A stretch of 64,000 bases of DNA from Clostridia bacterium (GCA_017465865.1 JAFTVF010000013.1:1-64000); one strand, 5' to 3'. Positions 8,541-16,851 are shown, counted from the first letter of the stretch. Notes: generated by a model not told the origin, from the letters alone. Numbers and translations are program-made.

Positions 8541-9197
8541 TTAATTTTTCTTTTCGAAATTTTCCTTAAACACTTTCGTCCATTCGTCCGCGATCAAAGT
8601 CGCGCCTGCAATATGCGGGTGTACGCCGTCCGCCAAATAATATTCCGCCTTGCTCTTTTCCGCCGCTTCCGTCAGTTTTTCCTGTAAAGCAACGAAGGGC
8701 AGATCAAACTCTTCCGCAAGTTTTTTCGCAACCTTTGCGTATTCGTATACCTCGCAGAAACGCTGATATTTATCGGGGATATCCGCGGTATTTTCCGTAG
8801 CCGCGCCCTCTAAAACGAACGGCTCGCAAATGATAAGTTTGGTGTTCGGCAACGCCTTTTTCGTGTCCTCGATCAGCATACGGTATACGTTTTCAAAACG
8901 GTGAATATCCACGCCGTTTCTGCCCATTACCTCGTGCCAAACGTCGTTTACGCCGATGAGGATACTGATAACGTCGGGCTGTAAATTCCACGCGTCGCAC
9001 TTAATACGCGCATACAAATCGACCACGCGGTTTCCGCTGATCCCGCGGTTGATGATTTCGTATTTATCGGGCGAATTGCCGATAAGCCGATCGGCGATCA
9101 CGCGCACGAACCCCCAACCGAGCGTGCTCATATGGTTCGAGCCGTCGCGGTTTCTGCCCGCGTCGGTAATGCTGTCTCCGTAAAACAGAATTTTCAT
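8541..9197 (-). CDS. SGNH/GDSL-family hydrolase (esterase-like)
   Basis: A 218-residue cytosolic SGNH hydrolase. The start at 9197 (MKILFYGDSITDAG) is supported by GGAGG nine bases upstream; a 10-codon longer frame lacks such a site. Block I is GDSITD (Ser nucleophile), block II is NRGISGNRV (Gly), block III is IGVNDVWHE (Asn), and block V is DGVHP (Asp and His). It is probably an acetyl- or other ester deacylase acting on acylated sugars. It is the first gene after the consensus promoter at 9242-9271 and leads the uxaA-yitT-uxaC-eda unit. Confidence 0.88.
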   Translation of the reverse strand: MKILFYGDSITDAGRNRDGSNHMSTLGWGFVRVIADRLIGNSPDKYEIINRGISGNRVVDLYARIKCDAWNLQPDVISILIGVNDVWHEVMGRNGVDIHRFENVYRMLIEDTKKALPNTKLIICEPFVLEGAATENTADIPDKYQRFCEVYEYAKVAKKLAEEFDLPFVALQEKLTEAAEKSKAEYYLADGVHPHIAGATLIADEWTKVFKENFEKKN

Positions 9198-9241
9198 CTT
9201 ATTTTGCCTCCAACTGATAAAGAACAATTTCTACCGAATAT

Positions 9242-9271
9242 ATTATATCACCGAACGATTGAGTGTGTCAA
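9242..9271 (-). promoter_or_regulatory. Sigma-A promoter for the SGNH-uxaA-yitT-uxaC-eda unit
   Basis: On the minus strand TTGACA (9271-9266) and TATAAT (9247-9242) are separated by 18 bases, about 45 bases upstream of the SGNH hydrolase start. It shows that the left half of the uronate locus can be transcribed independently of uidA-uxuA-uxuB. Confidence 0.75.
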
Positions 9272-9367
9272 GTGAAATTTTTAATCTTTTCGTCTTATTA
9301 TCGGCTTAAAAAATCGCAATCGTCCAAAACGCATTATCGGCTAAGTCCAAATCTTTATAAGAAACGG

Positions 9368-9642
9368 AAAGAGAGAACAAAACGGCGTACAAACCGAAAG
9401 TTCTCTCTTTTTTGTTGGCGATATGTTTGCCATACAAACGCGATATACTCGCTCTGCAAGTGCGATATGTTGTCGCTTCGCTCCAACGCGATATGATATA
9501 AATCCTATACGCCCGCAGGGCATATCGCTTGACGCAGACAAATATCGCTCCCGAAGGGAATATCGCAAATCCCGCAAGGGATTTATATCGCTGCGTGTTC
9601 TCCGTTAAGGATAACACGCTAAAGAAATTGCCGTCAATTTCT
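9368..9642. repeat. Symmetric hairpin array with GCGATAT heptamers
   Basis: The heptamer GCGATAT occurs at 9418, 9440, 9462 and 9488. Its reverse complement ATATCGC occurs at 9522, 9542, 9560 and 9585. The spacing is 18-26 bases, so the array is head-to-head about 9505. Between heptamers lie short hairpins such as GCCC/GGGC (about 9510-9520), TCCC/GGGA (9549-9559) and AAATCCC-GCAA-GGGATTT (9567-9584). Outer hairpins are GCGTGTT/AACACGC (9593-9619), AGAAATTG/CAATTTCT (9623-9642, touching the uxuB stop codon) and an 11-bp stem with a T-run (9368-9378/9400-9410). The outer two could act as terminators. No coding function is apparent. Confidence 0.8.
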
Positions 9643-10454
9643 TATACGCCGCTGTATGCGGAGAACCCGCCGTCTACGGGAATAACCGTACCCGTTACAA
9701 ACCCGCTTGCCTTATCGTCCGCGAGCCATAAAAGCGTGCCGATCAAATCGGATATCTCCCCGAATTTCTTCATCGGCGTTGCCGCGAGGATCTTGCCCGT
9801 TCTTGCCGTCGGCGTGCCGTCCTCGTTAAACAGCAGGCTTCTGTTTTGGTTGGTTACGAAAAACCCGGGCGCGATCGCGTTGCAACGGATATTGCAGGGC
9901 GCGAAATGCACCGCAAGCCATTGCGTAAAATTGGAAATACCCGCTTTCGCCGCGCTGTACGCGGGGATTTTGGTGAGCGGTCTGTACGCGTTCATGGACG
10001 AAATATTGATGATATTTCCGCCCGTCTTGACCATATCTTCCGCAAACACCTGCGTTACCAAAAACGCGCTCGTAATGTTTAAGTCGAACACGAATTTAAG
10101 CCCGCTTTCTTCCAGCGCGAAGAAGTCCTTTACGCCCTCCAAATCGGGGGTCATCGTTTCGTTGTCGGTAGAGGCCCTCGGATTGTTCCCGCCCGCGCCG
10201 TTAATCAGGAAATTCACTTTGCCCCATTTCGCGTTGATGGCGTTCTTCGCCTCGATAACGCTGTTTTTATCCAAGCAGTTACACTTGATCGCAAGCGCGT
10301 TTTCGCCGATCTCGTCCGCGTATTTTTTCGCCGCCTCTTCGTTGATATCGAGAAGAGCTACCTTTGCGCCTTTCTCCGCTAATGCTTTTGCAAACTCGCT
10401 GCAAATGATCCCGCCTGCGCCTGTGATCGCAATTACTTTATTACTCAAATCCAT
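9642..10454 (-). CDS. uxuB: SDR-type D-mannonate oxidoreductase (fructuronate reductase)
   Basis: A 270-residue short-chain dehydrogenase/reductase. It has a Rossmann motif TGAGGIICSE (about 11-20), LINGAGGNNP, and the catalytic Tyr/Lys in YSAAKAG. This subgroup reduces fructuronate to mannonate with NAD(P)H. It is unrelated in fold to the long-chain UxuB of E. coli, so the symbol follows function. It lies 1 base from uxuA in the uidA-uxuA-uxuB unit. The assignment rests on family likeness and gene order. Confidence 0.88.
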   Translation of the reverse strand: MDLSNKVIAITGAGGIICSEFAKALAEKGAKVALLDINEEAAKKYADEIGENALAIKCNCLDKNSVIEAKNAINAKWGKVNFLINGAGGNNPRASTDNETMTPDLEGVKDFFALEESGLKFVFDLNITSAFLVTQVFAEDMVKTGGNIINISSMNAYRPLTKIPAYSAAKAGISNFTQWLAVHFAPCNIRCNAIAPGFFVTNQNRSLLFNEDGTPTARTGKILAATPMKKFGEISDLIGTLLWLADDKASGFVTGTVIPVDGGFSAYSGV

Positions 10455-10455
10455 T

Positions 10456-11541
10456 TTATTCGTTCTCCTTTAATTTTTCTAACATATCCCATACGCCGAG
10501 CATATACATAATGCCCAAAGCGCGGTCGTACAAACCGTATCCAGGACGCACTTTTCCAGGACCCTCGTCCCAAAGATGTCTGCCGTGATCGGGACGGATA
10601 TAGCCCGTAAACCCGCAGTCGTGGTACGCTTTCAAAATCTCCAAGATCCCCGTGTCGCCGTCGCAGTCGCGGTGGCTTGCTTCCGAGAAATCCCCGTTTT
10701 CGAAATGCTTTACGTTTCTAATATGCGCAAACGCGATACGTCCGCAGTGTTTTCTCACGATCTCTGCTACGTTGTTGTCGGGGTTGGCATTCAGGCTACC
10801 CGAACACAGCGTTAAGCAGTTGTATTCATCGTCTACCATTTTCAAGAACCTGTCGATACTCGGCTCGTCCACGAGCAGCCTCGGCAGACCGAAGATATCC
10901 CAAGGCGGATCGTCCATATGGATCGCCATTTTAATATCGCATTCACGGCAGGTCGGCATGATCGCTTCCAAGAAATATTTGAGGTTCGCCCACAGCTTTT
11001 CCTTGGTTACGTCCGCGTACGCTTTGAACAGCTCGTCCAGCTTCGCCATACGCTCGGGTTCCCAGCCGGGGAAAGACATATTGTACTTCTCCGTGAAATC
11101 GAGGATATACTTCGCCATCGCGTTGTAATCGTCCTGTATCATTCCCTTTTCGTAGAACAGCGCCGTCGAGCCGTCGCCTACCTCGTGGAAAAGATTGCTT
11201 CTCGTCCAGTCGAAAATAGGCATAAAGTTATAGCAAATAACCTTTACGCCGAACTTGGACAAATTGCGAATGGTCTGTTTATAATTCTCTATGTATTGAT
11301 CGCGCGTAGGCAGCCCGATTTTGATATCGTCGTGTACGTTGACCGATTCCACCACGTCGATATTAAAACCGTATTTTTCGCATTGCGCCTTGACCTTTGC
11401 GATCTCCTCTTCTTTCCAGACCTCGCCGGGCATCTTATCGTGCAACGCCCAAACGATACCCGTAACCCCGGGGATTTGCTTGATATCCGACAGTTTGATA
11501 CGGTCGTTTCCCTCGCCGTACCATCTGAAAGTCATCTGCAT
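10456..11541 (-). CDS. uxuA: Mannonate dehydratase
   Basis: A 361-residue TIM-barrel enzyme that converts D-mannonate to 2-keto-3-deoxygluconate. Typical blocks are MTFRWYGEGND at the start, MAIHMDDPPWDIFGLPR, CSGSLNANPDN, and GYIRPDHGRHLWDE near the end, with His and Asp metal ligands. An AAGGAG site precedes an ATGCAGATG; either ATG could be used. The gene lies between uidA and the SDR reductase. The product needs KDG kinase, which is not in the window. Confidence 0.95.
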   Translation of the reverse strand: MQMTFRWYGEGNDRIKLSDIKQIPGVTGIVWALHDKMPGEVWKEEEIAKVKAQCEKYGFNIDVVESVNVHDDIKIGLPTRDQYIENYKQTIRNLSKFGVKVICYNFMPIFDWTRSNLFHEVGDGSTALFYEKGMIQDDYNAMAKYILDFTEKYNMSFPGWEPERMAKLDELFKAYADVTKEKLWANLKYFLEAIMPTCRECDIKMAIHMDDPPWDIFGLPRLLVDEPSIDRFLKMVDDEYNCLTLCSGSLNANPDNNVAEIVRKHCGRIAFAHIRNVKHFENGDFSEASHRDCDGDTGILEILKAYHDCGFTGYIRPDHGRHLWDEGPGKVRPGYGLYDRALGIMYMLGVWDMLEKLKENE

Positions 11542-11555
11542 AGTTTTCGTTCTCC

Positions 11556-13232
11556 TTATTTATTCTTCCAGCGGTCTTTCAAGTAATACGCCGCCATTTT
11601 CGGTTGCCGATCTTTCGTGAATACGCCCTTGCGGTTACCGCGTACGCGGCCGCAGTTTTGTTCGGTTCTGAAATCCGCAAAATTCCATACGTGCTCGCCG
11701 ATACAGAAATCCAGCTTATCCAGCGTCTTGCAATTTTCCGCAAGATAAAAGGCTTGGAAATCCTCCGAGAACGCCTCCGCAGGCAGAGTATGGTTGCCCT
11801 CGATCGTATCCGCGCCGAACTCCGACAAGATAACGGGCTTGTGATACTTTTCATAAAAATCCGTCAGATCTTTCGTAAGCTCTTTCTCGATAACCGACAA
11901 ATCGCCGTGGTCGGTATACCAGCCGATATAACGGTTTACGCAGATCACGTCGGAGAATTGCGAGGTGTAGGAATTATGCGCGTAGCCCAAAGACGGCTCG
12001 ACCATCGTAACGGGCACTTCCCAGAACTTCCGCGTGTACGCGAATACTTCTCTGAAATACGGCTCGCTGTTAGCTTCCGTACTCATCGGCTCGTTGGATA
12101 CGCTGACCATCACCACGCACGGATGGTTTTTATCCCGCTCGTACAGCCGTTTCATCAGCTCTTTATGGATCGCCAAGCTCTCGTCGTTCGCGCCGTTTTC
12201 ACCAAAGCACGGTTCCCAAAGCACCAAGCCTACCGCGGGCGCTTCGTCGATTACCAAAAATCCGTATCTATCCGCCAAATCCAACCATTCCTCGCTATAC
12301 GGATAATGGCTGGTTCTGAACGAGTTCGCGTTGATCCATTTCATCAGCTCGAAATTCCGCAGGGTGATTGCGGGGTGGTTGCCCTTGCCGATCGTAAAGA
12401 AATCCTCGTGCATACCAAAGCCCTTGAAATATACGGGCTTGTCGTTTACCAAGAACTCGTTGCCCTTTACTTCCACTTTACGGATACCGAATTTTTCCTC
12501 GTATTTGTCCGTGTCCGTTTCCACGATCAGAGTATACAGGTACGAGTTCAGCACCTCCCAGCACACGGGGTTGGGGATCTGGAACACGCTGTCTTTCGTG
12601 CAAACGACCTCTTTGCCCTGCTCGTCGAGCACGCGGAAACAGATCTCGTTATATTCGCCCTGCACGTCTACGGATACCTTGCTATAATCCCCGTCCACGA
12701 CCGTACGGATAATAATATCGTCGATATGCTTTTTAGGCAAGCTATACACCAGCACGTCGCGGTGGATACCCGTATAGTTATAGAAATCGTGCTTGATGAC
12801 CTGCTTCCCGTTGATAATACGCCCGTTGGGGAAAGTCTGCGCCGTCAGACGGTTGTCGATAATCACGGACAAACGGTTATTCTCTTTCAAATTATCCAAC
12901 GGCACGTCTACGGGATAAAAACCGTTGATACCCGCGCCGACCTTTTCGCCGTTGAGGTATACCTCGCATTTATGGCTCGCCGAGCCGATACGCAGGCGGT
13001 AGATGCGGTCCTCTCTCTTGGGAATCGCAAACTCTCTTTCGTACAATACCTTACCGCTGTATTCTTTGGTCTTTATATCGGTTACGATTTCGTTATAGCT
13101 TGCGGGCACAGCCATCGGATTGCAGTCGGTTTTCGCCGCCGTCGGCTGATAGTTTTCTTCTACGAACGCATAATTCCACACGCCGTTAAGGCTATACACG
13201 TCCCTGCAACTGTTCATTTTAGGGTATAACAT
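11556..13232 (-). CDS. uidA: Beta-glucuronidase (GH2)
   Basis: A 558-residue glycoside hydrolase family 2 enzyme releasing glucuronate from conjugates or polysaccharides. It has an N-terminal jelly roll, an immunoglobulin-like domain (about 165-250) and a TIM barrel. The acid/base is E381 in SVSNEP and the nucleophile E471 in ILSEFGADT. The N-x-K motif that recognises the glucuronate carboxylate is N533/K535 in RGNRKGVFTKDRQPK, which separates it from beta-galactosidases. No signal peptide is seen, so it is probably cytosolic. The active-site loop after EAPAVG is shorter than in the E. coli enzyme. A strong AAGGAG site precedes the ATG, and it leads the uidA-uxuA-uxuB unit. Confidence 0.93.
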   Translation of the reverse strand: MLYPKMNSCRDVYSLNGVWNYAFVEENYQPTAAKTDCNPMAVPASYNEIVTDIKTKEYSGKVLYEREFAIPKREDRIYRLRIGSASHKCEVYLNGEKVGAGINGFYPVDVPLDNLKENNRLSVIIDNRLTAQTFPNGRIINGKQVIKHDFYNYTGIHRDVLVYSLPKKHIDDIIIRTVVDGDYSKVSVDVQGEYNEICFRVLDEQGKEVVCTKDSVFQIPNPVCWEVLNSYLYTLIVETDTDKYEEKFGIRKVEVKGNEFLVNDKPVYFKGFGMHEDFFTIGKGNHPAITLRNFELMKWINANSFRTSHYPYSEEWLDLADRYGFLVIDEAPAVGLVLWEPCFGENGANDESLAIHKELMKRLYERDKNHPCVVMVSVSNEPMSTEANSEPYFREVFAYTRKFWEVPVTMVEPSLGYAHNSYTSQFSDVICVNRYIGWYTDHGDLSVIEKELTKDLTDFYEKYHKPVILSEFGADTIEGNHTLPAEAFSEDFQAFYLAENCKTLDKLDFCIGEHVWNFADFRTEQNCGRVRGNRKGVFTKDRQPKMAAYYLKDRWKNK

Positions 13233-13252
13233 TTTCCATCTCCTTTTTTTTC

Positions 13253-13281
13253 TTGACTTCCGTCAAATTATCTGTTATTAT
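13253..13281 (+). promoter_or_regulatory. Promoter of the araC-type regulator
   Basis: TTGACT at 13253-13258 and TATTAT at 13276-13281 are separated by 17 bases, about 87 bases upstream of the regulator ATG at 13369. The -10 box is directly adjacent to the -10 box of the leftward uidA promoter. Confidence 0.65.
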
Positions 13282-13282
13282 A

Positions 13283-13311
13283 ATTATAGCAGTATTTATT
13301 TTTTTATTCAA
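13283..13311 (-). promoter_or_regulatory. uidA: Promoter of uidA-uxuA-uxuB
   Basis: On the minus strand TTGAAT (13311-13306), a 17-base spacer and TATAAT (13288-13283) lie 50 bases upstream of the uidA ATG. The -35 is imperfect, as expected for an activator-dependent promoter. Confidence 0.7.
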
Positions 13312-13316
13312 TAGAA

Positions 13317-13361
13317 AATCCTAATTTTCAGGGTTAAAAATAGCACAATCCTAATATTCGG
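13317..13361. promoter_or_regulatory. Direct-repeat operator, probably for the AraC regulator
   Basis: AATCCTAATTTTCAG (13317-13331) and AATCCTAATATTCGG (13347-13361) match at 13 of 15 positions and are 30 bases apart, about three helical turns. The first copy sits just upstream of the uidA -35 box, a position typical of an AraC-family activator. The second overlaps the ribosome site of the araC-type gene, which would allow autorepression. Confidence 0.6.
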
Positions 13362-13368
13362 AGAAAAA

Positions 13369-14124
13369 ATGCAACTCGTATATTACCGCCACAACCACCA
13401 CGGCGCGCCCAGCGCCGTTCCAAAAGGTCCTATTTCCTTTTACGAACTGACCATCGTACTCAAAGGTACGCTCGTGTATCGCATCAACGAGCAAGAGCAA
13501 ACCGTACAAGAGGGCGAGGGAATTTTTCTTATCCCCAGCACCCAGCGAGAACGCGTAGATTGCGACGGTTCGGTGAACTACGTCAGCTTTAATTTTTTGA
13601 CGGACTCACCGCCCGACCTGCCCTTAAAAATACCGCAGATCCTGAACAACGAATGTAAGCTGTTGATCGCCTGCGCGGACGAGATTCGGCAAAAATATTA
13701 CGCCGACGCAGACGAACAGCTTGCACCGCTTTTGGAATGTCTGCTGTTAAACGTTGTATCGAACTTGAAAAACACCCAAGAACACCCGCTGATCACCCAA
13801 GTCAAGCGGTACGTAAACGAGCATCTGTCCGAAAAAATCACCCTGCAAAAAATCGGCGAGGAAACGTATTTCTCTCCTTTGTACTGCGAGGCGGTATTCA
13901 AACAAAAGACGGGCGTTTCGATTATCCGTTACGTCATACAGCGCCGTATCGAGGAAGCGCAAAAACTGCTGCTCGAAGGCACACTGTCCTTAAAAAAGAT
14001 CGCCGAGACCGTCGGGTTTGAGGACTATAATTATTTCGCGCGGACTTTCAAAAAAGCCACGGGGCGCACCCCGCGGGAATATAAAAATTCCCTCGAGTTT
14101 TCGGGGAGCGAGCTTTCGCCGTAA
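13369..14124 (+). CDS. AraC-family transcriptional regulator
   Basis: A 251-residue regulator with an N-terminal cupin sensor domain (about 1-120, with EGEGIFLIPSTQRERV) and a C-terminal pair of helix-turn-helix motifs (about 150-245, ending FEDYNYFARTFKKATGRTPREY). It is divergent from uidA with a 136-base shared regulatory region. By position it should sense a uronide or uronate and activate uidA-uxuA-uxuB; the ligand is unknown. GGAG lies 5-6 bases before the ATG. Confidence 0.9.
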   Translation: MQLVYYRHNHHGAPSAVPKGPISFYELTIVLKGTLVYRINEQEQTVQEGEGIFLIPSTQRERVDCDGSVNYVSFNFLTDSPPDLPLKIPQILNNECKLLIACADEIRQKYYADADEQLAPLLECLLLNVVSNLKNTQEHPLITQVKRYVNEHLSEKITLQKIGEETYFSPLYCEAVFKQKTGVSIIRYVIQRRIEEAQKLLLEGTLSLKKIAETVGFEDYNYFARTFKKATGRTPREYKNSLEFSGSELSP

Positions 14125-14190
14125 AAAATAGGTTACTTTCTCGCCGTGTTCGGAATATAATACCGTAGAACGAATTACGGAGAGAGTGCA

Positions 14191-14811
14191 ATGGATCTTT
14201 ACGAACTGTTTTCCACCTGTCTGAAAATCCCCTATTTACAAGCAGGCGTATCGGCAAGCTACGCGCTGAAACGCGACGGGGCTACGCTGTATCTGTTTTT
14301 CCAAGGCTCGGACGGGAAAAACGACTGGAAACAAAATATCAATTTCCCCGCCAAAGCCTACAAACGAATGGGCAAAACGGTCTGGTTTGCCCACCGCGGT
14401 TTTTTGAAAGCGTGGAAAGAGATCGAGCCTTTGCTCGCGGCGGATATCGCCGACGGAGCTTTTCAAAAGATCGTAATTACAGGCTATTCTCACGGCGCGG
14501 CGATCGCCGCGCTCTGCCACGAATACGTTTGGTATCACCGTCCCGATATACGCGCGCAAACAGAGGGCTACGGTTTTGGCTCTCCGCGGGTGTTTTGGGG
14601 CGTGAAAACTTCAAAACTAAAAGAACGCTGGGCGACTTTTACGGTTATTCGTAACATTAACGATATCGTTACCCATCTCCCGCCTATGGTTTTGGGCTAT
14701 TCGCACGTAGGAAATCTGTTAAAAATCGGCGAGCGGGGAAAATACTCTTCCGTGCAAGCCCACCACGAAGAAAATATTCTTCGCGAACTTGAAAGTTATC
14801 AAACGAAATGA
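14191..14811 (+). CDS. Lipase class 3-like alpha/beta hydrolase
   Basis: A 206-residue protein of the lipase_3/Mbeg1-like group. The nucleophile elbow is GYSHGAAIA (Ser in GxSxG), preceded by a FQGSDGKNDWKQN block typical of class 3 lipases and followed by YGFGSPRVFWG. An Asp (NDIVTHLPP) and a His late in the protein could complete the triad. It has no signal peptide, and its substrate cannot be told. It is the last native gene before the tRNA-Pro element. Confidence 0.8.
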   Translation: MDLYELFSTCLKIPYLQAGVSASYALKRDGATLYLFFQGSDGKNDWKQNINFPAKAYKRMGKTVWFAHRGFLKAWKEIEPLLAADIADGAFQKIVITGYSHGAAIAALCHEYVWYHRPDIRAQTEGYGFGSPRVFWGVKTSKLKERWATFTVIRNINDIVTHLPPMVLGYSHVGNLLKIGERGKYSSVQAHHEENILRELESYQTK

Positions 14812-14816
14812 TTATC

Positions 14817-14855
14817 AAAAATGCAGAACACCCGTTGGTGTTCTGCATTTTTTTG
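14817..14855 (+). terminator. Rho-independent terminator after the lipase gene
   Basis: AAAATGCAGAACACC and GGTGTTCTGCATTTT pair as a 15-bp stem with loop CGTT, followed by a T-run. The T-run runs directly into the left attachment repeat. Confidence 0.9.
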
Positions 14856-14879
14856 GTTGAGGCGACGGGACTTGAACCC
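14851..14879. repeat. Left attachment site (29-bp direct repeat of tRNA-Pro 3' end)
   Basis: This 29-base segment is identical to 20603-20631, the 3' acceptor and T-arm part of the tRNA-Pro gene with its CCA. Homology stops at 14880. The pair bounds about 5.75 kb with the integrase next to the intact tRNA, the standard arrangement of a tRNA-targeting integrative element. Confidence 0.92.
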
Positions 14880-15086
14880 TTCTAATAGCCTCTGGAACCC
14901 TTTATTTTAAAGGCTTTCAGCGATTATTCGCCAATCGTTCACCAAACCTTTTTTGTATCATCTTCGATATTGTAATTGTTTTCACTGTAATAATTTCCTT
15001 GATTTTGCGTTCACAAATACCACTTTATCCAATTTATTTTCCGCTCTATATTTTTGTAAGTAGTAAAGGTATTCAACTAAAAACGC

Positions 15087-16481
15087 TTACAAACCATCTA
15101 TCAAAATCAAATTCGCGTTTCGTTTTGCTTCCTCCTGTAAACCTTTTGTAAAGCCTGCTGTGCTGAAAATAATATACTGCACATTCTTCGCTCCTGTTAA
15201 AGCTACGATAGCTGGCGTTTTTTCTTGTAATGTATGCAATAATTCTAGCCCTTTTTCTTTTTTCGTATATTTACACTCGCCCAAAATCAAATTCTTTTCT
15301 TCATTACCGATTGCAACAATATCGATTTCACCCGCTTTACTACCCCAATAGCGCCCGACTCTTTCAAACGAAAGCGTTTTTTCTTTTGCGGATAACTCCC
15401 ACATTTTCTCACGGCAAACGTCCTCGTAAACGAACGACGCAAAGTTTTGAATAAAGCTTTCCTTGATTTTTGACATTACGTATTCATCTTCGCCTTTTTC
15501 AAGATAAGAACGATAAGGATAAATATACTTAAACCAAAAAGCGATATAATTATCCGTAATACGATATAACCCGCTTTTACTTTTTTCTGACGAAACTTCC
15601 GTTGCAGGAACTTCCCGTTCAATCAAATCAAGATCGGTTAAAACTTTCAAATATTTCGTTAGACTCGTAGCCTTCATATCAAGACTTGAGGCAATTTCCG
15701 AAAGCTTTCTATTCCCCATCGCAATCGTTTTGATTAGCGAAAAATAGCTACCTATCTCTGTAACTTCACGTTGCAATAAAAAATACGGTTCTTCATACAA
15801 AAAGCTCTGACGGTTCAAAACGTTTTCCTGAATGGCTTCATACACGTCTTCATAACCTTGAAAAACTTCTATATATTTAGGAACGCCGCCCGTTACCGCA
15901 TAAAACGGGACAAGCTGTTCTGCTGTCATATCTTTATAGAACTCGCCATAATGCTTAAATGCAATTTGTTTAAGCTTTATTTGCGCCGTTCTTCTTCCGT
16001 ACAACGGACTACCGTAATCTAATGTTTGCGACTTCATAAGCGAAATCAACGAACCGCAAAGTATCAACATTATGTTTTCATTTGCAAGCAACGTATCCCA
16101 TACCTTTTGCATGATTGACGGGAACGCCGAATTTGCCTTACCGATATATTGAAATTCGTCCATTACGACAATTTTCTTCGTTTCAGTTTTATAATTCACA
16201 AGCGTTTTGAACACCGTCAACCAATCCACGTTTGCAGATTTTAACAATTCGTTATCCGTGTACTCGGCAACCTGTAATTTAAACGCGTTCAAATTTTGCG
16301 TCTCCGATTCTTCTGTTGCCAAAAAATAAAGCGTATCGTTATGTCTTTTCAAGAATTCATTGATAAGAGAAGTTTTCCCCACACGCCTACGCCCATAAAC
16401 AATTACAAGCGAAGAACTCCTACTTTGATATTGCTTTTCTAAAGTATCTAATTCTTTTGTACGATTTACGAATTTTTCCAT
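15087..16481 (-). CDS. ATPase of the archaeal-ATPase/DUF234 type
   Basis: A 464-residue protein. The ATG at 16481 is chosen because AAGGAG lies 8 bases upstream; an in-frame GTG at 16490 overlaps that site. The N-terminal AAA-type ATPase has Walker A GRRRVGKTS and Walker B IVVMDEFQYI. A winged-helix region follows (about 250-310, LSEIASSLDMKATSLTKYLK). The C-terminal domain (about 340-464) carries GEIDIV and GECKYTKKE, which fit a PD-(D/E)XK nuclease-like core. It is the largest cargo gene of the tRNA-Pro element, opposite in direction to the integrase and with its own promoter. The biological role of this family is not settled; a defence or plasmid-like stability role is possible. Confidence 0.85.
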   Translation of the reverse strand: MEKFVNRTKELDTLEKQYQSRSSSLVIVYGRRRVGKTSLINEFLKRHNDTLYFLATEESETQNLNAFKLQVAEYTDNELLKSANVDWLTVFKTLVNYKTETKKIVVMDEFQYIGKANSAFPSIMQKVWDTLLANENIMLILCGSLISLMKSQTLDYGSPLYGRRTAQIKLKQIAFKHYGEFYKDMTAEQLVPFYAVTGGVPKYIEVFQGYEDVYEAIQENVLNRQSFLYEEPYFLLQREVTEIGSYFSLIKTIAMGNRKLSEIASSLDMKATSLTKYLKVLTDLDLIEREVPATEVSSEKSKSGLYRITDNYIAFWFKYIYPYRSYLEKGEDEYVMSKIKESFIQNFASFVYEDVCREKMWELSAKEKTLSFERVGRYWGSKAGEIDIVAIGNEEKNLILGECKYTKKEKGLELLHTLQEKTPAIVALTGAKNVQYIIFSTAGFTKGLQEEAKRNANLILIDGL

Positions 16482-16514
16482 TTTTTCCACTCCTTAATTT
16501 TGTTTTATATGTTT

Positions 16515-16542
16515 ATTATACTCAAAATTATAATAATTGCAA
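16515..16542 (-). promoter_or_regulatory. Promoter of the DUF234 ATPase gene
   Basis: On the minus strand TTGCAA (16542-16537), a 16-base spacer and TATAAT (16520-16515) lie 34 bases upstream of the start at 16481. The rest of 16543-16757 is AT-rich, with only a weak GAGCA/TGCTC stem near 16636-16669. Confidence 0.55.
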
Positions 16543-16757
16543 GTATATTCTTCTGCTTTTATTAAAAATTTTCTTTTTTATATGTATATTGAAAAATTTC
16601 ACCTGCATTATAATCATTTAATGTATAGAAAAAACGAGCAATTTCAACTGAAAAATGTCGAATCTGCTCATTTTTATATTGACATATACATTATTCACAA
16701 TGATTCCAAACTAAAGTGTAAGGATTAACAGCTACTACACTTCAACTTTCAAAGCCG

Positions 16758-16829
16758 CTAGCGGTCGTTCATCGTTACGTAATCGCCAATCTTGATTTCT
16801 TCTGCCTGTTTTACCTGTTTTTGTTTCAT
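16758..16829 (-). CDS. Small protein, 23 residues, last gene of the element's leftward operon
   Basis: Reads MKQKQVKQAEEIKIGDYVTM then NDR and stop. It is supported by an AGGAAAAGACTT leader directly before the ATG, which is repeated before the genes at 17061 and 17474. The stop codon lies inside a perfect CCGCTAGCGG palindrome (16755-16764). No known family. Confidence 0.5.
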   Translation of the reverse strand: MKQKQVKQAEEIKIGDYVTMNDR

Positions 16830-16851
16830 AAGTCTTTTCCTCACTTTTGTT

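Noticed and set aside
9418-9591. Possible CRISPR array
   Set aside because: The repeated unit is only 7 bases, spacers are 11-19 bases and hairpin-forming, and the orientation flips in the middle. No cas gene is nearby.
9306-9617. 103- and 78-residue open frames across the hairpin array
   Set aside because: No ribosome site, odd composition, and the DNA is explained by hairpins and heptamers.
16537-16728. 63-residue frame on the plus strand
   Set aside because: No ribosome site, AT-rich chance composition, and it overlaps the leftward promoter of the ATPase gene.
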